This document shows, piece by piece, positions 25,626 to 34,582 of a stretch of 64,000 nt of DNA (position 1 is the first letter of the stretch; each line of letters opens with the position of its first letter). The notes under the pieces are model-generated. The model was given only the letters and a program-made list of their open reading frames with translations. It made no database searches and had not been told where the DNA came from. The DNA is taken from positions 135,867 through 199,866 of the forward strand of contig NZ_LT607659.1 in assembly GCF_900095265.1 (NCBI RefSeq), read 5' to 3'. Both the position numbers and the translations under genes were made by a program. The DNA is from Janthinobacterium sp. UMAB-56. Its GTDB lineage: Bacteria > Pseudomonadota > Gammaproteobacteria > Burkholderiales > Burkholderiaceae_D.

Positions 25626-26504
25626 GTGCTGAGCATTCACACCAATATCGCCGCACTGTACGCACAACGCGCGATGGGATGGGCACATAGCCAGTTATCC
25701 ACATCGATGCAGCGCCTCTCCACCGGCGTTCGCATCAACTCGGCCATGGACGACGCGGCTGGCCTGCAAATCGCCACGCGCCTCATTGCCCAGGTGAGCG
25801 GCATGACGGTGGCCATGCGCAATACGCAGAACAGCACCTCGATGCTGCAGACGGCCGAAGGCGCGTTTGGCGAAGTGACCAGCATGCTGGTACGCATGAA
25901 AGACCTGGCCACGCAGGCGGCCGACGCTTCGGCCAACCAGACCGACCGCGATGCCATGCAATCCGAGTACGATGCGCTGGGGCTGGAGCTATACAACGTC
26001 ATGACGAATACCACCTACGGCGGCAGCTTGTTGCTGGGCAACGGTGGCGCAGGCAAGGGCACGCTGTCGGAGGCGATGACGTTCCAGATCGGCGCCAGCA
26101 GCAGCGAAACCATGAAGTTCGACGTGTCAGGCAAGATGGGCGGCCTGGACACGGTACTCAAAGCCATTTCGGCCAACTTTGCGCCAGGCGCCACGGCCGG
26201 CAGCGAAATCGGCACGAATGGCAGCGCCAACAACATGATCGACCAACTGGCAGCGGCGCTCGACCAGGTCGGCGGCGTGCGCTCGGCCCTGGGCGCGGCG
26301 GCCAACCGCCTCGACCATGTGCACAACAACCTGGCCAATATGGTCACCAATACCAAGGCCGCCATCGGCCGCATCATGGATGTCGATTACGCGGCGGAAA
26401 GCGCCAACATGGTGTCAGCACAAATGTTGCTGCAGGCCAGCACGGCGATGCTCAAGCAAAGCCAGAGCATGCAGAAAATGATACTGTCACTGTTGCAGCC
26501 ATGA
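25626..26504 (+). CDS. fliC: Flagellin 5 of 5, divergent, GTG start
   Basis: 292 residues with a GTG start at 25626 after CACCGGAG. The N-terminus (MLSIHTNIAALYAQRAMGWA) and the C-terminal tail (SQSMQKMILSLLQP) are clearly different from copies 1-4, whose ends are almost identical to one another, and an extra Pro closes the chain. The overall fold (conserved D0/D1, short variable centre) is kept. It may be a minor filament component, for example near the hook. No terminator follows; a FliK-like gene starts 56 bp on. Confidence 0.93.
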   Translation: MLSIHTNIAALYAQRAMGWAHSQLSTSMQRLSTGVRINSAMDDAAGLQIATRLIAQVSGMTVAMRNTQNSTSMLQTAEGAFGEVTSMLVRMKDLATQAADASANQTDRDAMQSEYDALGLELYNVMTNTTYGGSLLLGNGGAGKGTLSEAMTFQIGASSSETMKFDVSGKMGGLDTVLKAISANFAPGATAGSEIGTNGSANNMIDQLAAALDQVGGVRSALGAAANRLDHVHNNLANMVTNTKAAIGRIMDVDYAAESANMVSAQMLLQASTAMLKQSQSMQKMILSLLQP

Positions 26505-26560
26505 CGGCTGATACAGACTGATTCACCAGCTCGTATAGACTCTCTTCCGGACATAGTGGC

Positions 26561-27658
26561 ATGGCGATAGACCGCATCTCATCGGGCAATCCGGTACCCC
26601 TGATTACCCAGCGTTTCGACGTCAGCCCCGCGACGCCGATGGTGCCCGGCGTGGTGCAGCCGCTGGTGCCCATCGGGCCCTATATGGCGCCTGCACCCGA
26701 TGCGGGCACCCTGCCGGCACAACTGCAACAGGGCCAGGACAGCCTGGCGTCCCTCATCAAGCCCAATGCCGATGGCACGGGCGGTGCCATGCCGCGCGAC
26801 AGCAGCGCCATGCAAGTCAATCAGCTGTTCTTCACGCGCCAGCTGGTCTGGCAGCCGCCCGACGCGGCGCAACTGGCCGCCTCGTGGCGCGTGATGGTCA
26901 AAACCTACGGCGAGCAATACGCGGCCCTGCAGGAACAGGCGCGCGGCCAGCACGTGCCGGGCAATCTGTTCATGGCCGAGCAGCAACCAGCCCTGCTGCG
27001 CGAAGGCGCCCGTCCGCCTCTGACGGTCGACAGCGAAGCGTGGCGCTTTGCCGTGTATGGCTGGGGCGGCCAACGCCTGCTGCTGCGCGTGCTGGCCAGC
27101 GACGAGGAGGAAGATGCAGCGCCCAGGCGGCGCGGCAAGGTGGCGCTGCGCGTCGAACTGATCATCATCGGCATCGGCCGGGTGGTGATCCAGATGGAAC
27201 CGTCCGGCGACGGCGTGCTGCTGGAGCTGGCGGCCGACGAGGAAGCAGCACTGCGGCATTTGCGCCTGGCCCTGCCCGAGATCGCCGACGCCGTGCGCCG
27301 CGCCGGCCTGCGCGTGCTGCGCTGCCGCCTGAATCGCCAGTTGCATGCGCAGCGCGTGCACGGCAATTACCCGATGCAGGCGGGCGCCGCCTCGCTGTCG
27401 CTGGCCCTGTTCCGCGCCATGGCCGAAGTGGCGTTGCTGTTGACGCAGCCGGAAGCGGAAGCGGCGAGCAATCCAAATGCGCCTGCGGCACCTGTGGCAG
27501 AAGACGAAGAAGAGACCGTCGTCGCCTCGAAGGAAGTGGCTGCGCCGCTCGGTTACGACTATGGCGACGAGGAAGACGCTGCACAAGGCAGCACCGTGCT
27601 GCTGCTGGCCGACGGCCAGGAGCATGACCTGCTGCCCCCCATCGACGAGCAGGATTGA
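26561..27658 (+). CDS. FliK C-terminal-domain-like protein, function uncertain
   Basis: 365 residues. The region about 195-260 (VALRVELIIIGIGRVVIQM, then LRLALPEIADAVRRAGLRV) resembles the C-terminal substrate-switch domain of hook-length control protein FliK. The N-terminal 100 residues are Pro/Ala-rich and flexible, and the tail is very acidic (DEEETV ... DYGDEEDA). A second, more typical FliK is encoded at 42416 in the same system. It lies directly downstream of flagellin 5 and convergent to flhA. It could be a secretion-switch or flagellin-export accessory protein; the assignment rests on remote similarity. Confidence 0.45.
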   Translation: MAIDRISSGNPVPLITQRFDVSPATPMVPGVVQPLVPIGPYMAPAPDAGTLPAQLQQGQDSLASLIKPNADGTGGAMPRDSSAMQVNQLFFTRQLVWQPPDAAQLAASWRVMVKTYGEQYAALQEQARGQHVPGNLFMAEQQPALLREGARPPLTVDSEAWRFAVYGWGGQRLLLRVLASDEEEDAAPRRRGKVALRVELIIIGIGRVVIQMEPSGDGVLLELAADEEAALRHLRLALPEIADAVRRAGLRVLRCRLNRQLHAQRVHGNYPMQAGAASLSLALFRAMAEVALLLTQPEAEAASNPNAPAAPVAEDEEETVVASKEVAAPLGYDYGDEEDAAQGSTVLLLADGQEHDLLPPIDEQD

Positions 27659-27668
27659 GGCAGCATAA

Positions 27669-27695
27669 AAAACGGCGCACGCAGCGCCGTTTTTG
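27669..27695. terminator. Bidirectional terminator between the FliK-like gene and flhA
   Basis: AACGGCGC / GCGCCGTT stem (27671-27678, 27684-27691) with flanking A-run and T-run, placed between convergent genes. Confidence 0.85.
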
Positions 27696-27719
27696 CTGAT
27701 ACTCCCCTTGTTGCAGCGT

Positions 27720-29807
27720 TTACCCCACCGTACCGATGATACTCACTTCGCGGTTTTCCGGAATTTCGTTGTACGACAGCACATGCAGGCCAGGCGCGAA
27801 CAGGCGCGCGTAGCGGGCCAGCAGCGGACGGATTTGCGGCAGCACCAGCAATAGCGGCGGCGTGGCCTGCTGCTTCATCTGCTCGCGCGCCACCGGCATG
27901 TTCACCTGCAATTGCGACAGCAGATGCGGGTCGATCGGATAGTTATCCAGGGTGACCTTGCCAGACTGGCGTGCCTGGTTCAGGGAACCGAGCAACATGT
28001 TTTCCAGCTCGCCGCCCAGGTTAAACGCCTGCATTTCCATCTTTTGACCAAACAGGCCGCTGACGATCTGGCGCCGCAGCGCGCAGCGCACTTCGGCCGC
28101 CAGCAAAATTGGGTCCTTGGTCGTTTCCGAACTGTCGAGCAATGTGGTGGCGATGGGCACGATATCTTTCAGCGACACATTTTCCGCCAGCAAGACGCGG
28201 AACACGCGCAGCAGCTGCGTGTGCGTCAGCGCCTTGTCCAGCGCGCCGGCCAGCTTGGGCGACAGGGCTGTCAGGCGCTCCATCATGTTCGACACGTCTT
28301 CATGGCGGAACAGTTCCGGCAGGTATTCGCGCACCATTTTCGACAAATGCGTGGCGATCACGCTGGGCGCCTCGATGACCTGGTAACCGAGGCCCAGCGC
28401 ATGCGCCTTTTCGCTCGGTTCGATCCAGGTGACGGGCATGCCGTAGGCAGGCTCGATGCCGGGAATGCCATCGAGCTGGCCATACACGTTCGGCGACGGG
28501 ATCGCCATCAGCCGGTCGGCCTGCACCTCCGCCTGCGCCACCACCGTGCCCGACAGCACGATGGCATACTGCGACGGCTTCAGGGCCAGGTCGTCGCGCA
28601 CGCCGATATTCGGCAGCAGCAAGCCCATCGCTTCGGACAGGCTCTGGCGCACGCCCTTGACGCGCTTGTTTAACGGTTCGCCTTGCGTTTTATCCACCAT
28701 GCCGACCAGCTTGTAGCCGAGCATCACCATCAGCGGCTGCACGGCGGGCAATTGCTGCCATTCCAGCTCGGCAGGCTTGTCATCGCGCAGGGCCGCCTGG
28801 ATGGCCGCCATGCCGGCCGCATCTGGCCCCTTCACGCGCTTGGTCAGGCGCCAGGCGACAAAAGCCAGCACACCCGCGAAGGTCATGAACATGAACCATG
28901 GCATGCCCGGAATCAGCGCCAGCGCCACCATCATGCCGGCGGCGCTGTAGATCACCGTTGGCGAGGTCAGCACCTGGCCTGCCACCTGCTGCTCGAAGTC
29001 GCCCGAATCGCTGATACGGGTGACCAGGATGGCGGCTGCAGCCGACAGCAGCAGTGCCGGAATTTGCGCCACCAGACCATCGCCGATGGTCAGCAGCGCG
29101 TATTGACGGAAAGAATCGCCGAAAGACAAGTCGTGCATCAGCGAGCCGATGGCCACGCCGCCCACCATATTGATGATCAAAATGAGGATACTGGCGACGG
29201 CATCGCCGCGCACGAATTTCGACGCGCCGTCCATGGCGCCATAGAAATCCGCCTCGGCTGCCACATCCTTGCGGCGCAGCTGGGCTTTTTCCTGGTTGAT
29301 CAGGCCGGCGTTCAGGTCGGCGTCGATCGCCATCTGCTTGCCCGGCAAGGCGTCAAGGGTGAAACGCGCGGACACTTCCGAGATGCGCTCGGCACCCTTG
29401 GTGACGACGGCGAAGTTGATGATCATCAAGATCACGAAGACGACGATACCGACGACGAAGTTACCGCCGATCACCACGTTACCGAAAGCCTCGATCACCT
29501 TACCGGCCGCGTCCGCGCCCGTATGGCCGTGCAGCAGCACCACGCGCGTGGACGCCACGTTGAGGGTCAACCTGAGCATGGTGGTAGCCAGGATCACCGT
29601 CGGGAAGACAGAGAAATCGAGCGGCCGCTTGGCCGACACGCTGACGAGGATGACGATCAGTGCCAGCACGATATTGAAAGTGAACAAGATATCGAGCAGC
29701 ACCGGCGGCAGCGGCAGGATGATCATTGCCAGGATCACCAGCAGGAACAGCGGCGTGGCGAACTTGTGGCGGCGCATTTCAGCAACCACTCGGTTCAGGA
29801 AATTCAT
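27720..29807 (-). CDS. flhA: Flagellar type III export gate protein FlhA
   Basis: 695 residues: eight membrane helices in the first 330 residues and a large cytoplasmic domain. The FHIPEP-family signature spans RISEVSARFTLDALPGKQM with DADLNAG just after it. FlhA forms the nonameric ring that receives chaperone-substrate complexes and uses the proton-motive force. It is the last gene of the minus-strand unit fliM-N-P-Q-R-flhB-flhA, overlapping flhB by 4 bp. This order is that of lateral (Flag-2 type) systems. Confidence 0.95.
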   Translation of the reverse strand: MNFLNRVVAEMRRHKFATPLFLLVILAMIILPLPPVLLDILFTFNIVLALIVILVSVSAKRPLDFSVFPTVILATTMLRLTLNVASTRVVLLHGHTGADAAGKVIEAFGNVVIGGNFVVGIVVFVILMIINFAVVTKGAERISEVSARFTLDALPGKQMAIDADLNAGLINQEKAQLRRKDVAAEADFYGAMDGASKFVRGDAVASILILIINMVGGVAIGSLMHDLSFGDSFRQYALLTIGDGLVAQIPALLLSAAAAILVTRISDSGDFEQQVAGQVLTSPTVIYSAAGMMVALALIPGMPWFMFMTFAGVLAFVAWRLTKRVKGPDAAGMAAIQAALRDDKPAELEWQQLPAVQPLMVMLGYKLVGMVDKTQGEPLNKRVKGVRQSLSEAMGLLLPNIGVRDDLALKPSQYAIVLSGTVVAQAEVQADRLMAIPSPNVYGQLDGIPGIEPAYGMPVTWIEPSEKAHALGLGYQVIEAPSVIATHLSKMVREYLPELFRHEDVSNMMERLTALSPKLAGALDKALTHTQLLRVFRVLLAENVSLKDIVPIATTLLDSSETTKDPILLAAEVRCALRRQIVSGLFGQKMEMQAFNLGGELENMLLGSLNQARQSGKVTLDNYPIDPHLLSQLQVNMPVAREQMKQQATPPLLLVLPQIRPLLARYARLFAPGLHVLSYNEIPENREVSIIGTVG

Positions 29808-30943
29808 GAAGGTACTACCTCGCTCAAATGAGATGGCACGACCACCTCGGTGGGAAATGGGGGCTGGGCGGCACGCTGCCCAGTACGGAATGCTTTCAGC
29901 TGGAGTATGTAGTTGAGCACCTGCGACACGGCCTGATACAGCTGCACGGGAATCTGCTGCTGCACCTGGCTGGTGTTGTAGATGGCGCGCGCCAGAGGCG
30001 GCAACTCCAGCGTTTCGATATGGTATTCCTTCGCCACTTGCCGGATATACAGCGCCATTTCGTCGACGCCCTTGGCAACGACAAACGGCGCCTCGGCGCG
30101 GTCCTGGTCATACTTCAGCGCGACGGCGTAATGCTCGGGATTGACGATCACCACGTCGGCGTCGGGCACCGTCTTGCGCACGCTGCGCCGGCCGATCTGC
30201 TGCTGCAACTGGCGGATGCGCTGACGCACTTCGGGGCGCCCTTCGCTGCTTTTATGTTCTTCCTTGACATCCTGCTTGCTCATGCGCTGGTTGCGGGCAA
30301 AGAAAAACGCCTGTGCCGGCACATCGATGATGGCAAACAGGACGAAGACGGAAATGAGTGCCATCAAGCCATCGAGCATCAAGGCCGAGCCATCGAGCAT
30401 GGCTTGCTGCAGCGGCCGGTGCTGCAGGTCCACGTACTGCGTCAGGCTGGAGCGGCTCACATGCACCAGCACCATGCCCAGCACGACGGCCTTGGCAATG
30501 GACAAGCCGAATTCAAAACCATGCTTGGGCGCAAACAGACGACCCAGATTCTTGGCCGGGCTCAAGCGCTCCATCTTTGGCATCCAGTTCTTCGTGCTGA
30601 TGACCCAGCCGCCCGGCACCAGCGAGCCCAGCACCACGAACAGGGGCACGCAAAACAGCGGCACGATCATCTTGATCAGCAAGCCCACCGACGTGGTGAA
30701 CGCCATCGACATGGCATTCTCCAGCGCGCCCTTGCTGTCGAGCGGCATGAAGGCCATGGCGAACAGTTCGCGAAAACTTTGCAGGTAGCCAGGCAGCAGG
30801 TAAATGAAGACTTTCATGCTGATCAGGATGCCCAGCGCCGTCGACAGGTCGCGCGAACGCACCACCTGCCCTTCCTGGCGCGACTTCTTCAGCTTCTGCG
30901 CTGAAGCCTTTTCTGTCTTGTCGCCAGTGCTGTTATCCGCCAT
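29804..30943 (-). CDS. flhB: Flagellar export switch protein FlhB
   Basis: 379 residues with four membrane helices and a C-terminal autocleaving domain. FlhB sets the switch from rod/hook to filament export after cleavage at its NPTH motif. Here that motif reads NPEH (residues 268-271, in VVIVNPEHYAVALKYD); Asn, Pro and His are kept, so self-cleavage is probably possible, but Thr is replaced by Glu. The basic linker (GRPEVRQRIRQ) is normal. It overlaps flhA (4 bp) and fliR (11 bp). Confidence 0.94.
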   Translation of the reverse strand: MADNSTGDKTEKASAQKLKKSRQEGQVVRSRDLSTALGILISMKVFIYLLPGYLQSFRELFAMAFMPLDSKGALENAMSMAFTTSVGLLIKMIVPLFCVPLFVVLGSLVPGGWVISTKNWMPKMERLSPAKNLGRLFAPKHGFEFGLSIAKAVVLGMVLVHVSRSSLTQYVDLQHRPLQQAMLDGSALMLDGLMALISVFVLFAIIDVPAQAFFFARNQRMSKQDVKEEHKSSEGRPEVRQRIRQLQQQIGRRSVRKTVPDADVVIVNPEHYAVALKYDQDRAEAPFVVAKGVDEMALYIRQVAKEYHIETLELPPLARAIYNTSQVQQQIPVQLYQAVSQVLNYILQLKAFRTGQRAAQPPFPTEVVVPSHLSEVVPS

Positions 30944-31733
30944 GGGCCACCCGCATCTGTTCGGTGAGCATGTCCAGCACGCGATTCGTCATGGCGATAT
31001 AGTGTTCCGGAATAAAGCGCACGATCTGCGCCAGCATTACCAGCCCGAACATGGTGATCATGGAAAAGCCCAGCGAAAACAGATTCAGCGACGGCGCCAC
31101 GCGGTTCAGGAAGCCAAAGCCCAGTTGCACCACCATGGTGGAAAAAACGATGGGCAAGGCCAGCAGCAAGGCGGCGGCGAAAATCCACGCCACGTTATAG
31201 GCCACCGTCTGCAGCAGCAGCGGCCCGTAGCCCTGCCCCACTGGCCAGGCCGTGAAACTGGCGCCAATCACGCCCGTCAACACAAGGTGGCCGTCGATGG
31301 CGAAAAACACGATCATGCACATGATGGTGAGTAAACCCGTGATCACGTCCGACGAAGTGCCATTGAGCGGGTCGTTCATGACGGCCATGGAAAAGCCCAC
31401 CTGGCTCGATACCAGGTAACCGAGCACCGACATGACCGACATGGCGAAGTGGAAGGCCAGGCCCAGGATGAAGCCGATGATGGCCTGCTCCAGCGTGGCG
31501 ACGACGGCGTGCAGCGAAAACGGATCGATTTTCAGCAATTCGTGCGAGGCGCCCGACGCTTGCATCACGGGCAGCATCAGGATCGCCAGCACCAGCGACA
31601 GCAGCACCCGCACGGGGACGGGCACCATGGCGTCACCGATCACAGGCGAGGCGCTGAGCATGGCCAGGATGCGGCAGAACGGCCACCACACGGCCAGCAG
31701 AAACGGCAGCACCTGATTGAAAATCTGATCCAT
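30933..31733 (-). CDS. fliR: Flagellar export apparatus protein FliR
   Basis: 266 residues with about six hydrophobic helices, the FliR fold; it assembles with FliP and FliQ into the helical export core at the base of the rod. Family features include the ASPVIGDAMVPVPVRVLLSL segment near the N-terminus and the GFLNRVAPSLNLFSLGFSM plug-like segment. It overlaps flhB by 11 bp and is 12 bp from fliQ. Confidence 0.93.
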   Translation of the reverse strand: MDQIFNQVLPFLLAVWWPFCRILAMLSASPVIGDAMVPVPVRVLLSLVLAILMLPVMQASGASHELLKIDPFSLHAVVATLEQAIIGFILGLAFHFAMSVMSVLGYLVSSQVGFSMAVMNDPLNGTSSDVITGLLTIMCMIVFFAIDGHLVLTGVIGASFTAWPVGQGYGPLLLQTVAYNVAWIFAAALLLALPIVFSTMVVQLGFGFLNRVAPSLNLFSLGFSMITMFGLVMLAQIVRFIPEHYIAMTNRVLDMLTEQMRVAHGG

Positions 31734-31745
31734 GGGCGCGCGGCG

Positions 31746-32018
31746 CTATCCGACCAGGGTGGCGGCGCGCTGAAAAATGGACACGCAATAATCCATCAGG
31801 TATCCGGCCATCCAGCGTCCCGCCAGGATCAGCGCCAGCAGGGTGACCAGCAGACGCGGCAGGAAACTCATGGTCTGTTCATTGATCGAGGTGGCCGCCT
31901 GCACCAGCGCGACCAGCAGGCCCATGAGCAAACCCGGCACGACCAGAATCACCACCAGCAGCATCACGACATGCAGCGCTTCGATGATCAGGTCGACGGC
32001 GACTTCAGGGGTAAACAT
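31746..32018 (-). CDS. fliQ: Flagellar export apparatus protein FliQ
   Basis: 90 residues, two membrane helices in a hairpin, the typical FliQ length. LVALVQAATSINEQTMSFLP is the family signature around the cytoplasmic turn. It starts 3 bp after the fliP stop codon, so the two are probably translationally coupled. Confidence 0.94.
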   Translation of the reverse strand: MFTPEVAVDLIIEALHVVMLLVVILVVPGLLMGLLVALVQAATSINEQTMSFLPRLLVTLLALILAGRWMAGYLMDYCVSIFQRAATLVG

Positions 32019-32021
32019 CGG

Positions 32022-32792
32022 TCAATAGCCCTGTATGCTGGTAACTAAGGTGTTGACGGTCAGGGTCCAGCCATCGACCAGCACGAACAGCAACAGCTTG
32101 AACGGCAGCGAAATGACCAGCGGCGACAGCATCATCATGCCCATGGCCATCAGCACGGACGCCACCACCAGATCGATGATGAGGAACGGGATGAACAGCA
32201 TGCAGCCGATCTGGAACGCCGTCTTGAGTTCAGACAAGACAAACGCGGCCAGCTTGACCGTGAAGCTATGGTCTTGCGGACGCATGGTCGACGGTTCGCC
32301 GGCCAGGTGCGCGATCTGCGCCAGCGCAGCCTTGCTCGTCTGGGCCAGCATGAAGCGCGAAATCGGCACTTCGGCGATCTTCAAAGCTTCCTGCATGCCG
32401 ATCTGGTCGCGGTCGTAAGGCATGAACGCTTCCTTCCACACCTGGTCGCCGATGGGACGCATGACCAGCAGGGTGAGAATCAGGGCGATGCCGGTGACGA
32501 TGCGGTTGGGCAAGCCCTGCTGCAAGCCCAGGGCCTGGCGCAGCAGGGACAGCACGATGACGAAGCGGGTAAAGCTGGTCATCATCATGACCATTACGGG
32601 CAACAGCCCGAGCAGGGTCATGACGACGAGGATCTGCATCTTCACCGACAGGTCGGTCTTCGCGCCCGGCACCACACCGGACAATAAATCCTGCGCCCCG
32701 GCAGCACTACAGCACAGCATCAGAACGGGAACAGCCAGCGCGGCAACCAGCGCGCCGCGGCGCCGGCTCAAACCGGGTACCGCCAGCTTCAT
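32022..32792 (-). CDS. fliP: Flagellar export apparatus protein FliP
   Basis: 256 residues with a cleavable signal peptide (basic start, LAVPVLMLCCSAAGAQ) and four membrane helices. MMTSFTRFVIVLSLLRQALG and the MFIPFLIIDLVVASVLMAMG segment are family signatures. Five FliP with FliQ and FliR form the export pore. It overlaps fliN by 4 bp; no fliO lies between fliN and fliP, where many single-system betaproteobacteria carry it. FliO is normally an assembly chaperone for FliP. Confidence 0.95.
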   Translation of the reverse strand: MKLAVPGLSRRRGALVAALAVPVLMLCCSAAGAQDLLSGVVPGAKTDLSVKMQILVVMTLLGLLPVMVMMMTSFTRFVIVLSLLRQALGLQQGLPNRIVTGIALILTLLVMRPIGDQVWKEAFMPYDRDQIGMQEALKIAEVPISRFMLAQTSKAALAQIAHLAGEPSTMRPQDHSFTVKLAAFVLSELKTAFQIGCMLFIPFLIIDLVVASVLMAMGMMMLSPLVISLPFKLLLFVLVDGWTLTVNTLVTSIQGY

Positions 32793-33166
32793 GCTGTCAT
32801 CAGGTCGAGATTGAGGCCGTCGAGGTCGATGACTTTCAGGCCATAGTTCTCGCCGGCCACCACCACTTCGGCACGGCCGATCGGCGTGCCGTTGACCTTG
32901 ATCACCAGCGGTTCGCCGGCCAGCATGTCGAGTTCGATCACGCTTTCCGGCCCGATGGCCATCAATTCTTCCAGCGAAATACGGGCCGAGCCCACTTCCA
33001 GGGTCAGGGTCACGGGAATCTTGCGCATCATCTGCGGAATGTCGCGTCGCGCACGCGTGCTGGCCACGTCGGACACATCGCCCTGGTCGATGATCATGTC
33101 ATCACCCAGGTCTTCCAGCAGGGTTTCGCTCTGGTTGCTATCGGTCATATTCATATTATTCGACAT
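32789..33166 (-). CDS. fliN: Flagellar switch protein FliN
   Basis: 125 residues from the ATG at 33166. The SpoA (surface presentation) domain fills the last 80 residues: VTLTLEVGSARISLEELM, then the conserved GEPLVIKVNGTPIGRAEVVV. FliN builds the lower C-ring and docks FliH. The N-terminal 40 residues are acidic and low-complexity. The start lies inside the end of fliM, indicating translational coupling. Confidence 0.92.
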   Translation of the reverse strand: MSNNMNMTDSNQSETLLEDLGDDMIIDQGDVSDVASTRARRDIPQMMRKIPVTLTLEVGSARISLEELMAIGPESVIELDMLAGEPLVIKVNGTPIGRAEVVVAGENYGLKVIDLDGLNLDLMTA

Positions 33167-34040
33167 CTTCAAAGGAGGTTAAACAGAGCTTGCCCTTGTG
33201 TTCGGAAACAGCAGCTGTAAATAGACGGGAGTCGTCGAGCATGACGTCGGTGCGGCTCAGGCTGACGGGAATGACGTCGCCCACGCGCAGGTCGAACAAG
33301 GCGCCCAGTTGCACCTGCTTGCTGACCAGTCGGCCTTCCAGAGTCACTTGCAGGCGCGAAGCGAGAGGACGCACGCTGCCACGCAAGGCTTTCTTCGCTT
33401 GTGCGCGCTCAGGCAGCAGGCCGCGCAGCACGTCAGCCATCAGGCGCTTGTCCAGCGAGAACCAGAACTGACCGCTCTGTCCGGCTTCGACGTCGCTCAG
33501 CGCCACGGTGACGATCCAGCTGCCGCGCACCGGGTGCACGCCAGTCTGCACGGCAACCTCGGCACTGCTGTCGAGCTCGCTGCTCTTGCCCAAGGTTTGC
33601 AGGTTCTTGTGGACGCGGGTGAGCAAACTGTTTACCAACTGTTGTCCCAGCACCACAGCGAGACGCTCCTCCGTGGCCGTCACGCGCACCTGCGCCGGAT
33701 CGGGCAGCGCGCCCTTGGCGCCGGCACTGCCGTAACGATAGTTCAGTACGCTCAAGAGTATCTGCCGTTCGAGCGCAAAGCCCGTCTGGCCGGCCGGCGT
33801 GGAAAAACTCAACCAGCGATTCACGCTGTCCTCGTTTTCCACGCGCGACAAGGTCACGCCATCGATCTGGAAATTGCCCCAGTAGCGACGACTCATAGGC
33901 TGGCGCAGGGCCACGGCCAGGTCGTCGCGCAGCTGGGCGCCGAAGACATGCAGCAAGTGGACAGGACGTCCAAGCAGACAGGAATCGAGGACTTGATGGC
34001 GCACAGTTTGATCTGTCTTAGTGGTTATCATGAGGGTCAT
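33156..34040 (-). CDS. fliM: Flagellar switch protein FliM, short form without the CheY-binding motif
   Basis: 294 residues, shorter than typical FliM (about 320-335). The middle (FliM) domain and the C-terminal SpoA domain (RLQVTLEGRLVSKQVQLGALFDL) are recognisable, but the chain starts directly at the middle domain: no LSQxEIDALL peptide, which binds phospho-CheY in chemotactic FliM, is present, and nothing upstream could encode it. Such a motor may rotate without chemotactic reversal or use another input. It is the first gene of the minus-strand export/switch unit; no clear ribosome site precedes the ATG at 34040. Confidence 0.82.
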   Translation of the reverse strand: MTLMITTKTDQTVRHQVLDSCLLGRPVHLLHVFGAQLRDDLAVALRQPMSRRYWGNFQIDGVTLSRVENEDSVNRWLSFSTPAGQTGFALERQILLSVLNYRYGSAGAKGALPDPAQVRVTATEERLAVVLGQQLVNSLLTRVHKNLQTLGKSSELDSSAEVAVQTGVHPVRGSWIVTVALSDVEAGQSGQFWFSLDKRLMADVLRGLLPERAQAKKALRGSVRPLASRLQVTLEGRLVSKQVQLGALFDLRVGDVIPVSLSRTDVMLDDSRLFTAAVSEHKGKLCLTSFEDVE

Positions 34041-34582
34041 GTCGTATTGCGGTGTGGCAGAACAAATTATACGGATCGCCCGGAATTAAATACAGCATCA
34101 TCTTTACCTGCTTTACAAGTGCGCAAGCAAACGATTGCGTATCGTATCGCATGCTGGATGACTACGGTGCTGAACAATACATGAAAAAGCCAAATATTGC
34201 CATGTATCAATATTCCTTGAGGCAATTCTCTCTTTACTTTATAGTTGCTGCGAGGTAAGCTTATAGCGATGAAATAGTGATTTGCAGTGCGCCATTCCGC
34301 TTACCTGATTCCGGTTTTTATGGCAGTTTCCAGTTCCGTTTATTGCCACCAGAAGAAACTTTTATCAGATAATTATTAGTTGTCATGGCCATGTAAATCA
34401 TATCGGCGCGAGTCTGCCGGGTTTGTTTGAATCTGCTCAAGCGGGTGGTGTGGCAACTGATAAAACTGATGGGCCTTGTAAATCGGGCCGGACAAGATGG
34501 CATTCGATGGAATGCCTGCCGGGATGGCAACACCAGTAATTTCTGATTGATACGTCACCGCATATTGAAAGTAGAGGGTACG
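34041..34582. other. Gene-free divergent region between fliM and fliE operons
   Basis: 542 bp, AT-richer than its surroundings, with no credible gene; short open frames here lack coding character. In lateral flagellar clusters this is where the sigma-54 activator gene lafK sits, so LafK is absent. No GG-N10-GC sigma-54 promoter was found. One 18-bp inverted repeat lies at 34499-34516. Confidence 0.6.
34499..34516. promoter_or_regulatory. Inverted repeat upstream of fliE
   Basis: GGCATTC (34499-34505), spacer GATG, GAATGCC (34510-34516): perfect 7-bp arms about 67 bp before the fliE start. It is a candidate binding site for a dimeric regulator of the fliE operon. Confidence 0.4.

Noticed and set aside
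26579..27625. 348-codon minus-strand frame opposite the FliK-like gene
   Set aside because: The composition (His/Gln/Arg-rich) is that of a shadow; the plus-strand frame has a domain-like pattern.
34052..34258. 68-codon frame in the fliM-fliE gap
   Set aside because: AT-rich, no ribosome site, no recognisable motif; probably chance.
34041..34582. Sigma-54 promoter for the fliE operon
   Set aside because: Several TGGCA words occur, but none has GC at the required 10-nt distance from GG.
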